A stretch of DNA of 7,028 bases. It comes from CBFGTV01 sp965652145 (GTDB taxonomy: Bacteria > Bacillota > Clostridia > Peptostreptococcales > Natronincolaceae). The translations under genes and the position numbers were made by a program. The notes under the pieces are model-generated. The model did no database searches. It was given only the letters and a program-made list of their open reading frames with translations, and had not been told where the DNA came from. Location of the stretch: NCBI GenBank assembly GCA_965652145.1, contig CBFGTV010000113.1:1-7028 (forward strand), written 5' to 3'. Of the stretch, positions 1 to 6,404 are shown piece by piece. Numbering within the stretch: the first letter of the stretch is position 1; the number at the start of each line of letters is the position of its first letter.

Positions 1-146
1 ACTCCCGCATGCTTTAATGTTACCCCACTATAAAGCATATGCCCCATGCAACCGAACTCCACAAGGGCAGCCCCTCGTATTGTGGCAAGGGTCCATAGAA
101 TCCCCATGCGACCCGAGGGCAGCGGCTTAAATCGATGCAGGCCCAT
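1..146 (-). CDS. Nitrogenase component 1-like second subunit (NifK/BchZ-like), N-terminal 48 codons only
   Basis: The frame opens at ATG 144-146 and is still open at the window edge, so only the N-terminus is visible. It begins MGLHRFKPLPSGRMG and continues with EFGCMGHMLY around residues 30-39. The GC at residues 32-33 sits where the component-1 family has its HGPxGC cluster cysteine. An AAGGAGG ribosome binding site (155-161) lies 8 nt upstream. The start overlaps the end of the preceding component-1 gene by 20 nt, which suggests translational coupling and a heteromeric complex. Where NifK has its first P-cluster cysteine I see PLPSG with no cysteine, so this subunit appears to give only Cys33 from this region. 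From memory, BchZ of chlorophyllide reductase contributes one cysteine at a similar position (about 35). Assignment to the superfamily is fairly secure; NifK/NifE/BchZ identity cannot be settled from 48 residues. Confidence 0.8.
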   Translation of the reverse strand, partial: MGLHRFKPLPSGRMGILWTLATIRGAALVEFGCMGHMLYSGVTLKHAG

Positions 147-1425
147 TTTCAACGCCTCCTTTTCCTGATGCTTCTATTTCATCCAGTACATTTAAAATTC
201 TCTCTAGCAGCCTGCTGGTTCGTCCATAGCCCACTTGTCCATAAAAATCAAACAGCTCTGGTACACAAGGCAGCGTATGACTGCGATCTTCCAAATAACC
301 GAAGTATAGATCTGCAGCCAGCTCCTTTAAAATCGGCAGCGCTGCATCACTATTTACCATTCGGCAGATCAAAGGATTATGCCCCATTGTCCTAAGGGTA
401 TGGGCATGGCCCCGATCCTCAGGGTAGTATTCCTCTAAATGTAGCAGAAGTGGCTCCATTCCCAGTTTTGTAAGGTAGATAGCCAACGGAAGGGGAACAT
501 CGATTCTAAGGGCCAGGACAAATCGAAGTCCTTTCAGTTTTTTCTTAGCCTGATTTTGTAATTCCAGGGCTTTAAGGCGTTCCTCCCGAAGGGCCTCCCC
601 CCAGGAAAAGCCAAATTGTTCCGCCAGGCAATCATAAGCTCTGTCGATTTCTTCAACCTCGTACAGATTATGAAGGGTCAGGTAGGGTACGCCAAATTCC
701 TGCTCCATTTTAGCAGCAAGGGGTTGGGTATAGGGAGAAACCACCAGGTTCAGTGCAGCTTCCGGGGCCCCTTGGAAATCCTCCAGGGTTGCCCCTGGCG
801 CCAGATAGTGCAAATTGATCCCCCTGTGTTCAAGGGCATACAACACCTCAGGCATGGGAATATGTTCTTCCCCGGGGGCACGCCCCAATACGTTGATCCG
901 CCTACTATCCTTTTTCTTCGCCTCCATTAGTCTGCCAAGGGCCTCCATTGTTTTCCAGGAACCAGGCGGATAGCTGATGTTTTTAAACTGTCCCAGCATC
1001 ACATAGGTAAGGCGTGCTGAAATTTCTGGCTGTACTTCACGGATGATGCCCTCAATATCCTCGCCAATTAACTCTGGTACACAGGTGACTATCAACAAAA
1101 TAGCCTTTGCGCCGGCTTTGTCCATTTTCTTCAGGGCCTCCATCAGCCCCTCCCGGCAACCAAAAACAACCTCATGGCCGTCCAACGCATAGAGCCAATG
1201 AAGCTCTCCATGTTTTCCCTCGGGCTTAGGGCTGAAAAGTCGTGAATGGATGGCACATTCCTGTGTTCCCACAAGCAGCGACGAAAGCCCCTTAATATCC
1301 TCTACAATCACCGAAGCAATACGCATCGGACAATGACTACCAGGGGAAACGGCGGGGGTCAGGAATTTAATGCCGGTACTAGACTTCACTGCCGACAGAC
1401 GCTTCAGGTGCTTCAGCTCATTCAT
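127..1425 (-). CDS. Nitrogenase component 1-like oxidoreductase subunit (NifD/BchY-like)
   Basis: This is a 432-residue member of the NifD/NifK/BchN/BchY superfamily, the catalytic component that accepts electrons from a NifH-type Fe protein. Numbered from MNELK, the cluster-type cysteines are C32 (SHCPM), C57 (GTQEC) and C115 (VTCVPELIGEDIE, matching the NifD motif CPxGLIGDDI). Their spacing of 25 and 58 equals, as I recall it, that of chlorophyllide reductase BchY (62, 87, 145). Where NifD has its FeMo-cofactor cysteine this protein reads VVSPYTQP, with no cysteine. The C-terminal segment EDRSHTLPCVPELF has a His and a Cys but no clear match to the homocitrate/His442 region. N2 fixation is therefore unlikely. 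The longest frame begins at 1431, but GGAGG (1434-1438) would then be only 2 nt away; ATG 1423-1425 gives 8 nt spacing and is preferred. It overlaps the NifH-like gene by 8 nt. The substrate is unknown. Confidence 0.9.
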   Translation of the reverse strand: MNELKHLKRLSAVKSSTGIKFLTPAVSPGSHCPMRIASVIVEDIKGLSSLLVGTQECAIHSRLFSPKPEGKHGELHWLYALDGHEVVFGCREGLMEALKKMDKAGAKAILLIVTCVPELIGEDIEGIIREVQPEISARLTYVMLGQFKNISYPPGSWKTMEALGRLMEAKKKDSRRINVLGRAPGEEHIPMPEVLYALEHRGINLHYLAPGATLEDFQGAPEAALNLVVSPYTQPLAAKMEQEFGVPYLTLHNLYEVEEIDRAYDCLAEQFGFSWGEALREERLKALELQNQAKKKLKGLRFVLALRIDVPLPLAIYLTKLGMEPLLLHLEEYYPEDRGHAHTLRTMGHNPLICRMVNSDAALPILKELAADLYFGYLEDRSHTLPCVPELFDFYGQVGYGRTSRLLERILNVLDEIEASGKGGVENGPASI

Positions 1426-2212
1426 TTCCATCGCCTCCCTCTAACAACAGCTTTGCCAGGGCCTTGTAATATTCTGTCATGTCAGAATCCGGAAAGGCTT
1501 CAACCACGGTTTTACCCTGATCCTCGGCCTGCTGCACCAGGGGATGTCGAGGTAAATGATAAAGAACAGGTGTTCCCATCTCAGTTGCAGCTTTATCTAC
1601 CAATTCCCTTTCGCCTTCGATATTTTTGGCATTCAAAATTAGCCCCCGCAAGGAGGCGTAGCCCCGCTTTCCAAAGCTTTTTACCGCATGGGATATATTG
1701 GATGCAGCATAAAGAGACATCATCTCGCCAGAGGTGACAATGCACACCTCATCAGCATAGCCACCCCGAATAGGCATGGCAAAGCCACCGCAGACCACAT
1801 CCCCCAACACGTCATACAACACCACATCTGGCTTATAAATGTCGTAGGCCTCCAGCTCCTCCAGCTTTTCAAAGGCAGTAATGATCCCCCTTCCTGCGCA
1901 GCCCACCCCTGGTACAGGCCCCCCCGATTCAATACAGAGAACCCCGGTGCTGCTTTTCACTACAAAGTCCTCAAGCGCTGCATCACCGTTTTCCCGTATA
2001 ATATCCAGCACCGTAGGAATGTTTTTCCCCCCTGTCAGGTTACGGGTTGAATCGGCCTTAGGGTCACAGCCGATTTGCAGTACAGTTAGTCCCAGTGACG
2101 CCATAGCCGCAGCCACATTGGACACAGTGGTGGATTTACCAATGCCCCCCTTTCCGTAAATTGCTATTTTTTTCATTTTATTATTACTTTTATCTGGCAT
2201 ATTATCATTCAT
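1418..2212 (-). CDS. NifH/BchX-like Fe protein (nitrogenase-family reductase component)
   Basis: This 264-residue cytoplasmic ATPase would act as a homodimer bridged by one [4Fe-4S] cluster, passing electrons to the component-1 partner encoded immediately downstream. The sequence shows a P-loop at residues 20-28 (GKGGIGKST), the CDPKADST motif at 49-56, and both cluster cysteines: C105 in GVGCAGRG and C141 in DVLGDVVCGGFAMPIR. R108 corresponds to the arginine that is ADP-ribosylated in some NifH proteins. Length is close to NifH but with about 12 extra N-terminal residues. The start is supported by AAGGAG (2220-2225) 7 nt upstream. The stop overlaps the next gene, so the two are coupled. It sits behind an intrinsic terminator that separates it from the lipoprotein gene, so its expression probably needs read-through or a separate promoter. 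NifH-family membership is certain; the substrate pathway is not, since NifH, BchL, BchX, CfbC and others share these motifs. Confidence 0.93.
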   Translation of the reverse strand: MNDNMPDKSNNKMKKIAIYGKGGIGKSTTVSNVAAAMASLGLTVLQIGCDPKADSTRNLTGGKNIPTVLDIIRENGDAALEDFVVKSSTGVLCIESGGPVPGVGCAGRGIITAFEKLEELEAYDIYKPDVVLYDVLGDVVCGGFAMPIRGGYADEVCIVTSGEMMSLYAASNISHAVKSFGKRGYASLRGLILNAKNIEGERELVDKAATEMGTPVLYHLPRHPLVQQAEDQGKTVVEAFPDSDMTEYYKALAKLLLEGGDGNE

Positions 2213-2227
2213 ATTCTTGCTCCTTGT

Positions 2228-2240
2228 ATCAAATTTTGAT
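2228..2240. promoter_or_regulatory. 13-bp palindrome just upstream of the NifH-like RBS
   Basis: ATCAAA-T-TTTGAT is a perfect odd palindrome lying 3 nt upstream of the AAGGAG of the NifH-like gene and downstream of the terminator at 2269-2310. It could be a small operator or may be chance in AT-rich DNA. I found no convincing -35/-10 pair in 2213-2268. Confidence 0.25.
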
Positions 2241-2268
2241 TAGTCATTAAAGCTGATGCTTTTAAATT

Positions 2269-2310
2269 AAAAAAACCAGGCACAGGCTATCTGGTAGGCT
2301 GTACCTGAGC
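2269..2310 (-). terminator. Intrinsic terminator between the lipoprotein and NifH-like genes
   Basis: On the minus strand, CAGGTACAG (2299-2307) pairs with CTGTGCCTG (2277-2285) through nine pairs including one G-U. The apex is extended by CTA/TAG after one mismatch. Seven T residues follow directly (2269-2275). It starts about 17 nt after the lipoprotein stop codon. Flanking A and T runs lengthen the stem further. This is a good Rho-independent terminator inside what otherwise looks like one operon, so it probably lowers expression of the enzyme genes relative to the binding protein or can be bypassed under regulation. Confidence 0.82.
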
Positions 2311-2323
2311 TTTTAATTATTTT

Positions 2324-3283
2324 TTACTCTTCGTATACCTCTAACAATTTCTCAGCGGTTAAACGCATGGAGAGGGGCCCAAAGGTATTGAGGGAATCAT
2401 CAAAATGAATCACCTTTCCATTTTTTACAGCATCCAAGGTCTTCCATAGGGCATATTCTTCCTGACTCTTAATAAAGGTCTGGTAAGTTTCTAAAAAGTC
2501 CTGAAAAACAATATAGTCTGGATTCATCTCGGCAATGGCCTCTAAGGAAAAGGCCTCATAATCATCTGGATACCCAACTGGCTTGGATATTCCAAAGGTT
2601 TCATAATACTCCTTATTACCACGGGAGATAAAGGATTTACCGTCTGTTCGGAAAAGGGCAAAGGTTTGATCCTTGTATTGGCTCAGCTTCTCCTTAGTCG
2701 TAGAGATGGCAGTTTCGATCTCCTCGATAAGTTCCCGGGCAAATTCTTCTTTCCCGACAATTTCAGCACAGGCCAGGGTTTGATCCTGCCAAGGGGCATC
2801 AAAATCCACTAATACAACGGGGGCAATTTGCACCAGCTGTTCATAAATTTGATCTACGTGCCCCTTAAATGTAACAATAACATCGGGATTTGCATTTAAA
2901 ATCGCCTCTAAATTTAACTCCCGGGCACTTCCTAAATCTATTATTTCTGCTGTACCAGCATAGGGCTTCGTGGTTTCCCATTCATTCAGTGCCTTCATGG
3001 CGGTTCCAATGGAAGCACCGGCTGAAGCAACAGGGGGACTTTCCAGGGCAAAGAAATATTCTAAATACAATGAGTGAAGTATTGCAATCCGTTCAGGCTC
3101 CTTTTCCAACACCACCTCATTCCCTGCTGCATCTATAATGGTTCTGGGCCAAGCAGCTTCTTCACCATTATTTTCGATTATCTCTGGGGAACCTGTAGTA
3201 TTTTCTGCAGGTGTTCCGGAACAGCCCGACAGTAAGCCCGTCAAGAGGGCAATTGAGGCTATCAATATCATGAATCTTTTCAT
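2324..3283 (-). CDS. ABC transporter substrate-binding lipoprotein (siderophore/heme/cobalamin class)
   Basis: This is a 319-residue extracellular lipoprotein of the FepB/BtuF/TroA-like binding-protein family (PF01497 type), which delivers iron-siderophores, heme or cobalamin to a FecCD-type permease. A signal peptide MKRFMILIASIALLTG is followed by lipobox LLSGC, giving lipid-modified Cys21. The first lobe starts with the typical strand TIIDAAGNEVVLEKEPERIAIL (in two pieces: residues 48-58 and 59-69). NPDVIV near 132-137 and a second NPDYIVF near 254-260 are the two family hallmarks. The longest frame begins at 3289, but GGAGG (3291-3295) would then be 1 nt away; ATG 3281-3283 has 7 nt spacing and gives the usual MKR start. 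No permease or ATPase gene is in the window; they may lie left of position 1. Linkage to the nitrogenase-like genes suggests the ligand feeds that enzyme or is a cofactor or metal source. The ligand cannot be told from sequence alone. Confidence 0.9.
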   Translation of the reverse strand: MKRFMILIASIALLTGLLSGCSGTPAENTTGSPEIIENNGEEAAWPRTIIDAAGNEVVLEKEPERIAILHSLYLEYFFALESPPVASAGASIGTAMKALNEWETTKPYAGTAEIIDLGSARELNLEAILNANPDVIVTFKGHVDQIYEQLVQIAPVVLVDFDAPWQDQTLACAEIVGKEEFARELIEEIETAISTTKEKLSQYKDQTFALFRTDGKSFISRGNKEYYETFGISKPVGYPDDYEAFSLEAIAEMNPDYIVFQDFLETYQTFIKSQEEYALWKTLDAVKNGKVIHFDDSLNTFGPLSMRLTAEKLLEVYEE

Positions 3284-3301
3284 AACCATTCCTCCAATAA
3301 A

Positions 3302-3329
3302 ACTATAGTTTGTTATAGCTAACTCTCAA
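3302..3329 (-). promoter_or_regulatory. Sigma-A-type promoter for the lipoprotein gene
   Basis: On the minus strand, TTGAGA (3324-3329) and TATAGT (3302-3307) are separated by 16 bp, each matching consensus at five of six positions. Transcription would begin near 3295-3298, leaving a very short leader that places the GGAGG close to the 5' end. The promoter lies inside the large inverted repeat at 3302-3356. Confidence 0.55.
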
Positions 3330-3356
3330 AAGTTAGTATAACAAAACTTTTATAGT
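3302..3356. repeat. 55-bp imperfect inverted repeat between araC-type and lipoprotein genes (candidate operator or hairpin)
   Basis: The left arm (3302-3324) runs ACTATA, GTTT, GTTATA, G, CTAACT. The right arm (3331-3356) is its reverse complement with three small insertions. The core TTTGTTATA-g-CTAACT / AGTTAGTATAACAAA pairs 15 bases with a single bulge around a 6-nt loop. It fills the whole intergenic gap, includes the stop codon of the AraC-type gene, and covers the -35 and -10 of the lipoprotein promoter. It could be a regulator-binding site, or in RNA a hairpin that ends or attenuates transcripts from the AraC-type gene, since TTTTATT follows on the minus strand. Confidence 0.7.
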
Positions 3357-4204
3357 AGGGGAATGGAACCATCCTGAAACTCATATGGATTATTCCTGAA
3401 TTTTTCCCGCAGGCCACTGGGTGAAATGCCGAATTTCTTCTTGAATATACGGCTAAAGTGCAAGGCATCGGAGTAGCCTACGCCTTTGGCCACCTCCCCC
3501 ACAGGGGCATTTCCTGTAATTAACAGCTCCCTGGCACGTTTGAGTCGGTAGGTCATCAAATACTCACCGGGTCCCATGCCGGTATATTTGTTAAATACAT
3601 AGAATAACCGATTTTCATTGACTCCGTTTTGACTGGCCAGGCCTCTTACCGTCAGTGTATCCATATAATGATCATGAATGTAGGATGATACCTGCTCAAA
3701 TAGATCTCGGCCAGCATTATTCATCTGATTTCGAGTACAAACAAAGACTTCCTCCAGCACACAACGAAATAGGGTTTCTGTTTGAAAGGCAGGTATGGCA
3801 CCTGGTTGATTGTAAACCCTCCATAGACGCCATAAAAGCTCCGTTAAGCGTGGACTTTGACCAGTAACAAGCTGAAAATGCATTTTAGGCAGGCTCATTT
3901 CCCCGGTCTCTGGGCCATCAATTTGATAGAGTACAGAAAAATATTCCCATTTCACATTGCCCAGTACCCGTTTATCGAGGCTCATATTGGCACCACCATG
4001 GATCACCTTTCCCAAGCTGGCCAAATAAGGAGCACCATCGAAATGAAACTGGGCACTTCCGGCCAACGGAAAAATAAAGCCGGGGAAGGGGGTTGATTTT
4101 TGCCATCCTGTTGTCCCTGGCTCAATTTTATAGTGATATACCCCCTGTACCCGGAAAGAGATATTAATAAAATGCTCCACCAGCCTATTCAGTTCTATTT
4201 CCAT
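3350..4204 (-). CDS. AraC-family transcriptional regulator
   Basis: This 284-residue one-component regulator has an N-terminal ligand-sensing region (about 15-100, cupin-like: TPFPGFIFPLAGSAQFHFDG) and a C-terminal double helix-turn-helix domain (about 168-270). The first HTH is near 184-205 (TLTVRGLASQNGVNENRLFYVF), described here as TLTVRGLA followed by NENRLFYVF. The second contains the family signature VGEVAKGVGYSD then HFSRIFKKKFGISP. AraC-type activators with such context often control siderophore or metal uptake in Gram-positive bacteria, and this one lies directly upstream of the binding-protein gene on the same strand, so it probably regulates it. The start is supported by GGAGGA (4212-4217) 7 nt upstream. 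It is transcribed away from the deacetylase gene. The inducer is unknown; an imported siderophore- or tetrapyrrole-like ligand is an inference from context. Confidence 0.93.
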   Translation of the reverse strand: MEIELNRLVEHFINISFRVQGVYHYKIEPGTTGWQKSTPFPGFIFPLAGSAQFHFDGAPYLASLGKVIHGGANMSLDKRVLGNVKWEYFSVLYQIDGPETGEMSLPKMHFQLVTGQSPRLTELLWRLWRVYNQPGAIPAFQTETLFRCVLEEVFVCTRNQMNNAGRDLFEQVSSYIHDHYMDTLTVRGLASQNGVNENRLFYVFNKYTGMGPGEYLMTYRLKRARELLITGNAPVGEVAKGVGYSDALHFSRIFKKKFGISPSGLREKFRNNPYEFQDGSIPLL

Positions 4205-4266
4205 AAGTCATTCCTCCTTTTGTATGGCATCAAAGTCAGTCCCTGTCACCTCTTAAAAGTAAATCT

Positions 4267-4295
4267 AATTTATCTTAGGCACGATGAAATTTCAA
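4267..4295 (-). promoter_or_regulatory. Possible promoter of the AraC-type gene
   Basis: On the minus strand, TTGAAA (4290-4295) and TAAATT (4267-4272) are 17 bp apart. The -35 is good and the -10 matches at four of six positions. The leader would be about 55 nt. This is the best pair I could find, but it is weak. Confidence 0.35.
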
Positions 4296-4331
4296 CTTCC
4301 CCTTAACCCTCTAATAGTAAAAAAATAACTG

Positions 4332-4360
4332 TTGTAAATATATAGGAATCTTAGTATAAT
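4332..4360 (+). promoter_or_regulatory. Sigma-A promoter for the polysaccharide deacetylase gene
   Basis: TTGTAA (4332-4337) and a perfect TATAAT (4355-4360) are separated by 17 bp. Transcription would begin near 4367, giving an AT-rich leader of about 75 nt. The rest of the 4205-4442 divergent gap shows no other structure that I can support. Confidence 0.75.
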
Positions 4361-4442
4361 ATTGAAGATCATCCATAGTTATTTTTAATTTTGGTTATTA
4401 TTAATTATAAAGGAAAAGCAGTAGAAGGAGAAGATTACAGCG

Positions 4443-5324
4443 ATGAGTAGAAAAAAATGGATTATTGGATTAATAATATTTTTCATACCCTTTATCTTTG
4501 TTACTGCCACAAAAAGTGATACAAGCATCACGGTTGAAGGAGAGATCAGTGAAGAAGGAATCGGTGAAATCATAGCTCCTGAAGAAGTATCCGGCTATAC
4601 CCAGAATCAAAAAGTTATTGCCCTTATGTACCACCACATCTTAAAGGAAAGTGAAAATCAATTTAAAGAAAATGGGGCAGTTATTAATCTTGAAGCATTT
4701 AAAGAGCAGATGGAATATTTAAATAGTAAAGGCTACAATACCATAACCATGAAGGAGCTGGAGGAATTTCTATACTACAAAAGACCCTTGCCTAAGTCAA
4801 AAAATAATATCAGTATCCTTGTTACCTTTGATGATGGTTATTTAAGCAACTATATCTACGCCTATCCCATAATGAAGCAATGTGGCTTTAAGGGTACCAT
4901 ATTTTCTGTGACATCTTATATTCCAGACGAATCGATACATATCATCAATCCTAATAAGCTGGAAAGAATTAGCCTGGAGCAGATGAGAAGGTCAAGGGAT
5001 GTATTTGACTATGAAAGTCATGGACATCATTTTCATGCTAAGGATCGGAACAATGTTCCATACCTGCTCTCGGCAAGCAAAGAGGAGATTTTAGAGGACC
5101 TAAAGAAATCAAAAGATAAGCTGGGAAAAACAGAGTACTTCTGCTACCCCTATGGCAAGTATGATGAGAAGGTCATAGAAGCATTAAAGGAATTAGATTT
5201 TAAACTGGCGGTGACCACTGAACAAGGGATAATTACCCATGAAACAGACCCCTATCAAATACCAAGATTCGGCATATTCCCCTGGACCTCTCTTGAGAGC
5301 TTTGATAAAATATTTAACTTCTAG
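4443..5324 (+). CDS. Membrane-anchored polysaccharide deacetylase (NodB fold, PgaB/IcaB-like)
   Basis: This 293-residue metal-dependent de-N-acetylase probably removes acetyl groups from a cell-surface polymer such as poly-N-acetylglucosamine or peptidoglycan, on the outer face of the membrane. Residues 5-22 form one hydrophobic segment after a basic start (MSRKK), a signal anchor or uncleaved signal. VIALMYHHI (58-66) is the usual opening of the IcaB/PgaB subgroup. Motif 1 is TFDDGY (128-133; D130 and D131). Motif 2 is SHGHHFH (192-198), with H193 and H198 as likely metal ligands at the five-residue spacing of PgaB. Motif 3 is CYPYGKYD (234-241). All catalytic motifs are present and length is normal for a single-domain enzyme. 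AAGGAG (4425-4430) stands 12 nt before the ATG, rather far, but no better start exists. The gene is monocistronic, with its own promoter and terminator. Codon and base use are clearly more AT-rich than in the nitrogenase-like genes. Confidence 0.92.
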   Translation: MSRKKWIIGLIIFFIPFIFVTATKSDTSITVEGEISEEGIGEIIAPEEVSGYTQNQKVIALMYHHILKESENQFKENGAVINLEAFKEQMEYLNSKGYNTITMKELEEFLYYKRPLPKSKNNISILVTFDDGYLSNYIYAYPIMKQCGFKGTIFSVTSYIPDESIHIINPNKLERISLEQMRRSRDVFDYESHGHHFHAKDRNNVPYLLSASKEEILEDLKKSKDKLGKTEYFCYPYGKYDEKVIEALKELDFKLAVTTEQGIITHETDPYQIPRFGIFPWTSLESFDKIFNF

Positions 5325-5348
5325 TTCATTTGAGATTTTGATCATCAC

Positions 5349-5388
5349 AATAGCAAAAAGCCAGGTTAAGGCCTGGCTTTTTGCTATT
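5349..5388. terminator. Bidirectional intrinsic terminator between convergent genes
   Basis: A perfect inverted repeat with 17-bp arms (5349-5365 and 5372-5388) surrounds a 6-nt loop. The G+C core GCCAGG/CCTGGC is flanked by AAAAA on one side and TTTTT on the other, so it works in both directions: for the deacetylase ending at 5324 and for the dehydrogenase ending at 5440 from the other side. Confidence 0.92.
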
Positions 5389-5439
5389 TATGATAAACCT
5401 TATCTTCTTTTTTACCTACGTAGCCTGCATCAATTTAGT

Positions 5440-6372
5440 CTATGATGTCATTACCTGACCGCCATTGACATGAAGGGTTTGCCCTGTAACAAAACGGGAA
5501 TCATCTGAGGCCAGGTATACATAGGTGGGGGCCAGTTCAAATGGCTGACCTTGACGCTGCATTGGATTATCGGCTTGTGTTACAACATCCGCCGAAAAAC
5601 TCGATGGAATTAAAGGAGTCCAGATCCTGCCGGGGGCTACGGCATTTACCCTGATGCCTTTATCAATCAGGCTATTGGCCAATGCACGGGTAAAGCCAAC
5701 ATTGGCTGCCTTGGTTGCTGTATAATCTATCAATTGATCGTATCCAAAGTATGCCACCACTGAGGTTGTATTGATAATGGCACTGCCAGCCTTCATATGG
5801 GGTAATGCGGCTCTGGTGGTATAAAAATGAGAGTAGACATTGACCTTAAAGGTATCATCAAATTGCTCGTCTATAATATCAAGCAGACTTAATTGCTGAA
5901 ACTGAATTCCCACATGATTACAAAGTATGTCTAGTTGTTTAAATTCAGCTATGGTTTTCTCTACAATATAAATACATTGCTGCTTATTTCTTAAGTCACC
6001 CGGCAGTAAAATACACCTTTGCCCCAGCTCTTCAATTCTCGATTTTGTTCTATTGGCATCCTCATGTTCATCTAAGTAAGCAATGGCAACATTGGCCCCT
6101 TCCTTTGCAAAGGCTATGGCCACTGCTGCACCGATTCCACTATCGCCACCGGTTATTAAGGCTGTTTTTCCTTTCAGTTTACCACTTCCCACATAATATG
6201 GATTTTCGATTATAGGCCTTGGAACCATTAAATGCTCCACACCCGGTTGTCGATATTGCCGTTGCTCAGGAACAGTAATGGGAACCTCCTCATATCGGGT
6301 AATTTTCCCATAATTTGGGTGCATCGGATAATTTTCATCGGCATGGTTGACTGTATGTACTTGTTCAGACAT
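5440..6372 (-). CDS. Short-chain dehydrogenase/reductase of the YghA/YhdF/GSP39 type
   Basis: This 310-residue cytoplasmic NAD(P)-dependent oxidoreductase has a Rossmann fold. About 65 residues precede the core and include MVPRPIIENPYY, the proline-rich extension typical of this subgroup (E. coli YghA, B. subtilis YdaD/GSP39 and YhdF). The cofactor loop is TGGDSGIG (74-81). The catalytic tetrad is N178 (FKVNVY), S204 (NTTSVV), Y217 and K221 (YTATK). APG at 246-248 and the C-terminal VTGQTLHVNGG match the family. The usual NNAG/NNAA motif reads NHVG (152-155), a mild deviation next to the cofactor. GGAGG (6380-6384) lies 7 nt before the ATG. A sigma-K-like promoter upstream hints at late-sporulation expression. 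Relatives are often general-stress proteins, and the true substrate is not known for this group. Confidence 0.94.
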   Translation of the reverse strand: MSEQVHTVNHADENYPMHPNYGKITRYEEVPITVPEQRQYRQPGVEHLMVPRPIIENPYYVGSGKLKGKTALITGGDSGIGAAVAIAFAKEGANVAIAYLDEHEDANRTKSRIEELGQRCILLPGDLRNKQQCIYIVEKTIAEFKQLDILCNHVGIQFQQLSLLDIIDEQFDDTFKVNVYSHFYTTRAALPHMKAGSAIINTTSVVAYFGYDQLIDYTATKAANVGFTRALANSLIDKGIRVNAVAPGRIWTPLIPSSFSADVVTQADNPMQRQGQPFELAPTYVYLASDDSRFVTGQTLHVNGGQVMTS

Positions 6373-6404
6373 AGGCTTCCCTCCTACAATACCACTTTAT
6401 AGCC

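Noticed and set aside
1246..1737. Long open frame on the plus strand across the two nitrogenase-like genes (and similar ones at 135-395, 616-930, 1688-2050 and 1881-2159)
   Set aside because: They are antisense to convincing family genes, have no ribosome binding site and their translations are low-complexity shadows of the opposite strand.
1..2212. A genuine N2-fixing nitrogenase operon
   Set aside because: The FeMo-cofactor cysteine position is replaced, the second subunit lacks the first P-cluster cysteine, and no cofactor-assembly genes are visible. The cysteine layout fits a single [4Fe-4S] enzyme instead.
3302..3356. Fur or DtxR/IdeR iron box
   Set aside because: The GTTA-x4-TAAC portion superficially resembles a DtxR half-site pair, but spacing is off by one and flanking bases do not fit. 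No GATAATGATAATCATTATC-like Fur box was found.
3655..4306. Plus-strand open frames antisense to the AraC-type gene
   Set aside because: No ribosome binding sites and no recognisable domains. The minus-strand gene has clear double helix-turn-helix motifs.
5239..5445. Small plus-strand open frame overlapping the end of the deacetylase gene
   Set aside because: It lies in another frame of the deacetylase gene and runs through the bidirectional terminator, without a ribosome binding site.
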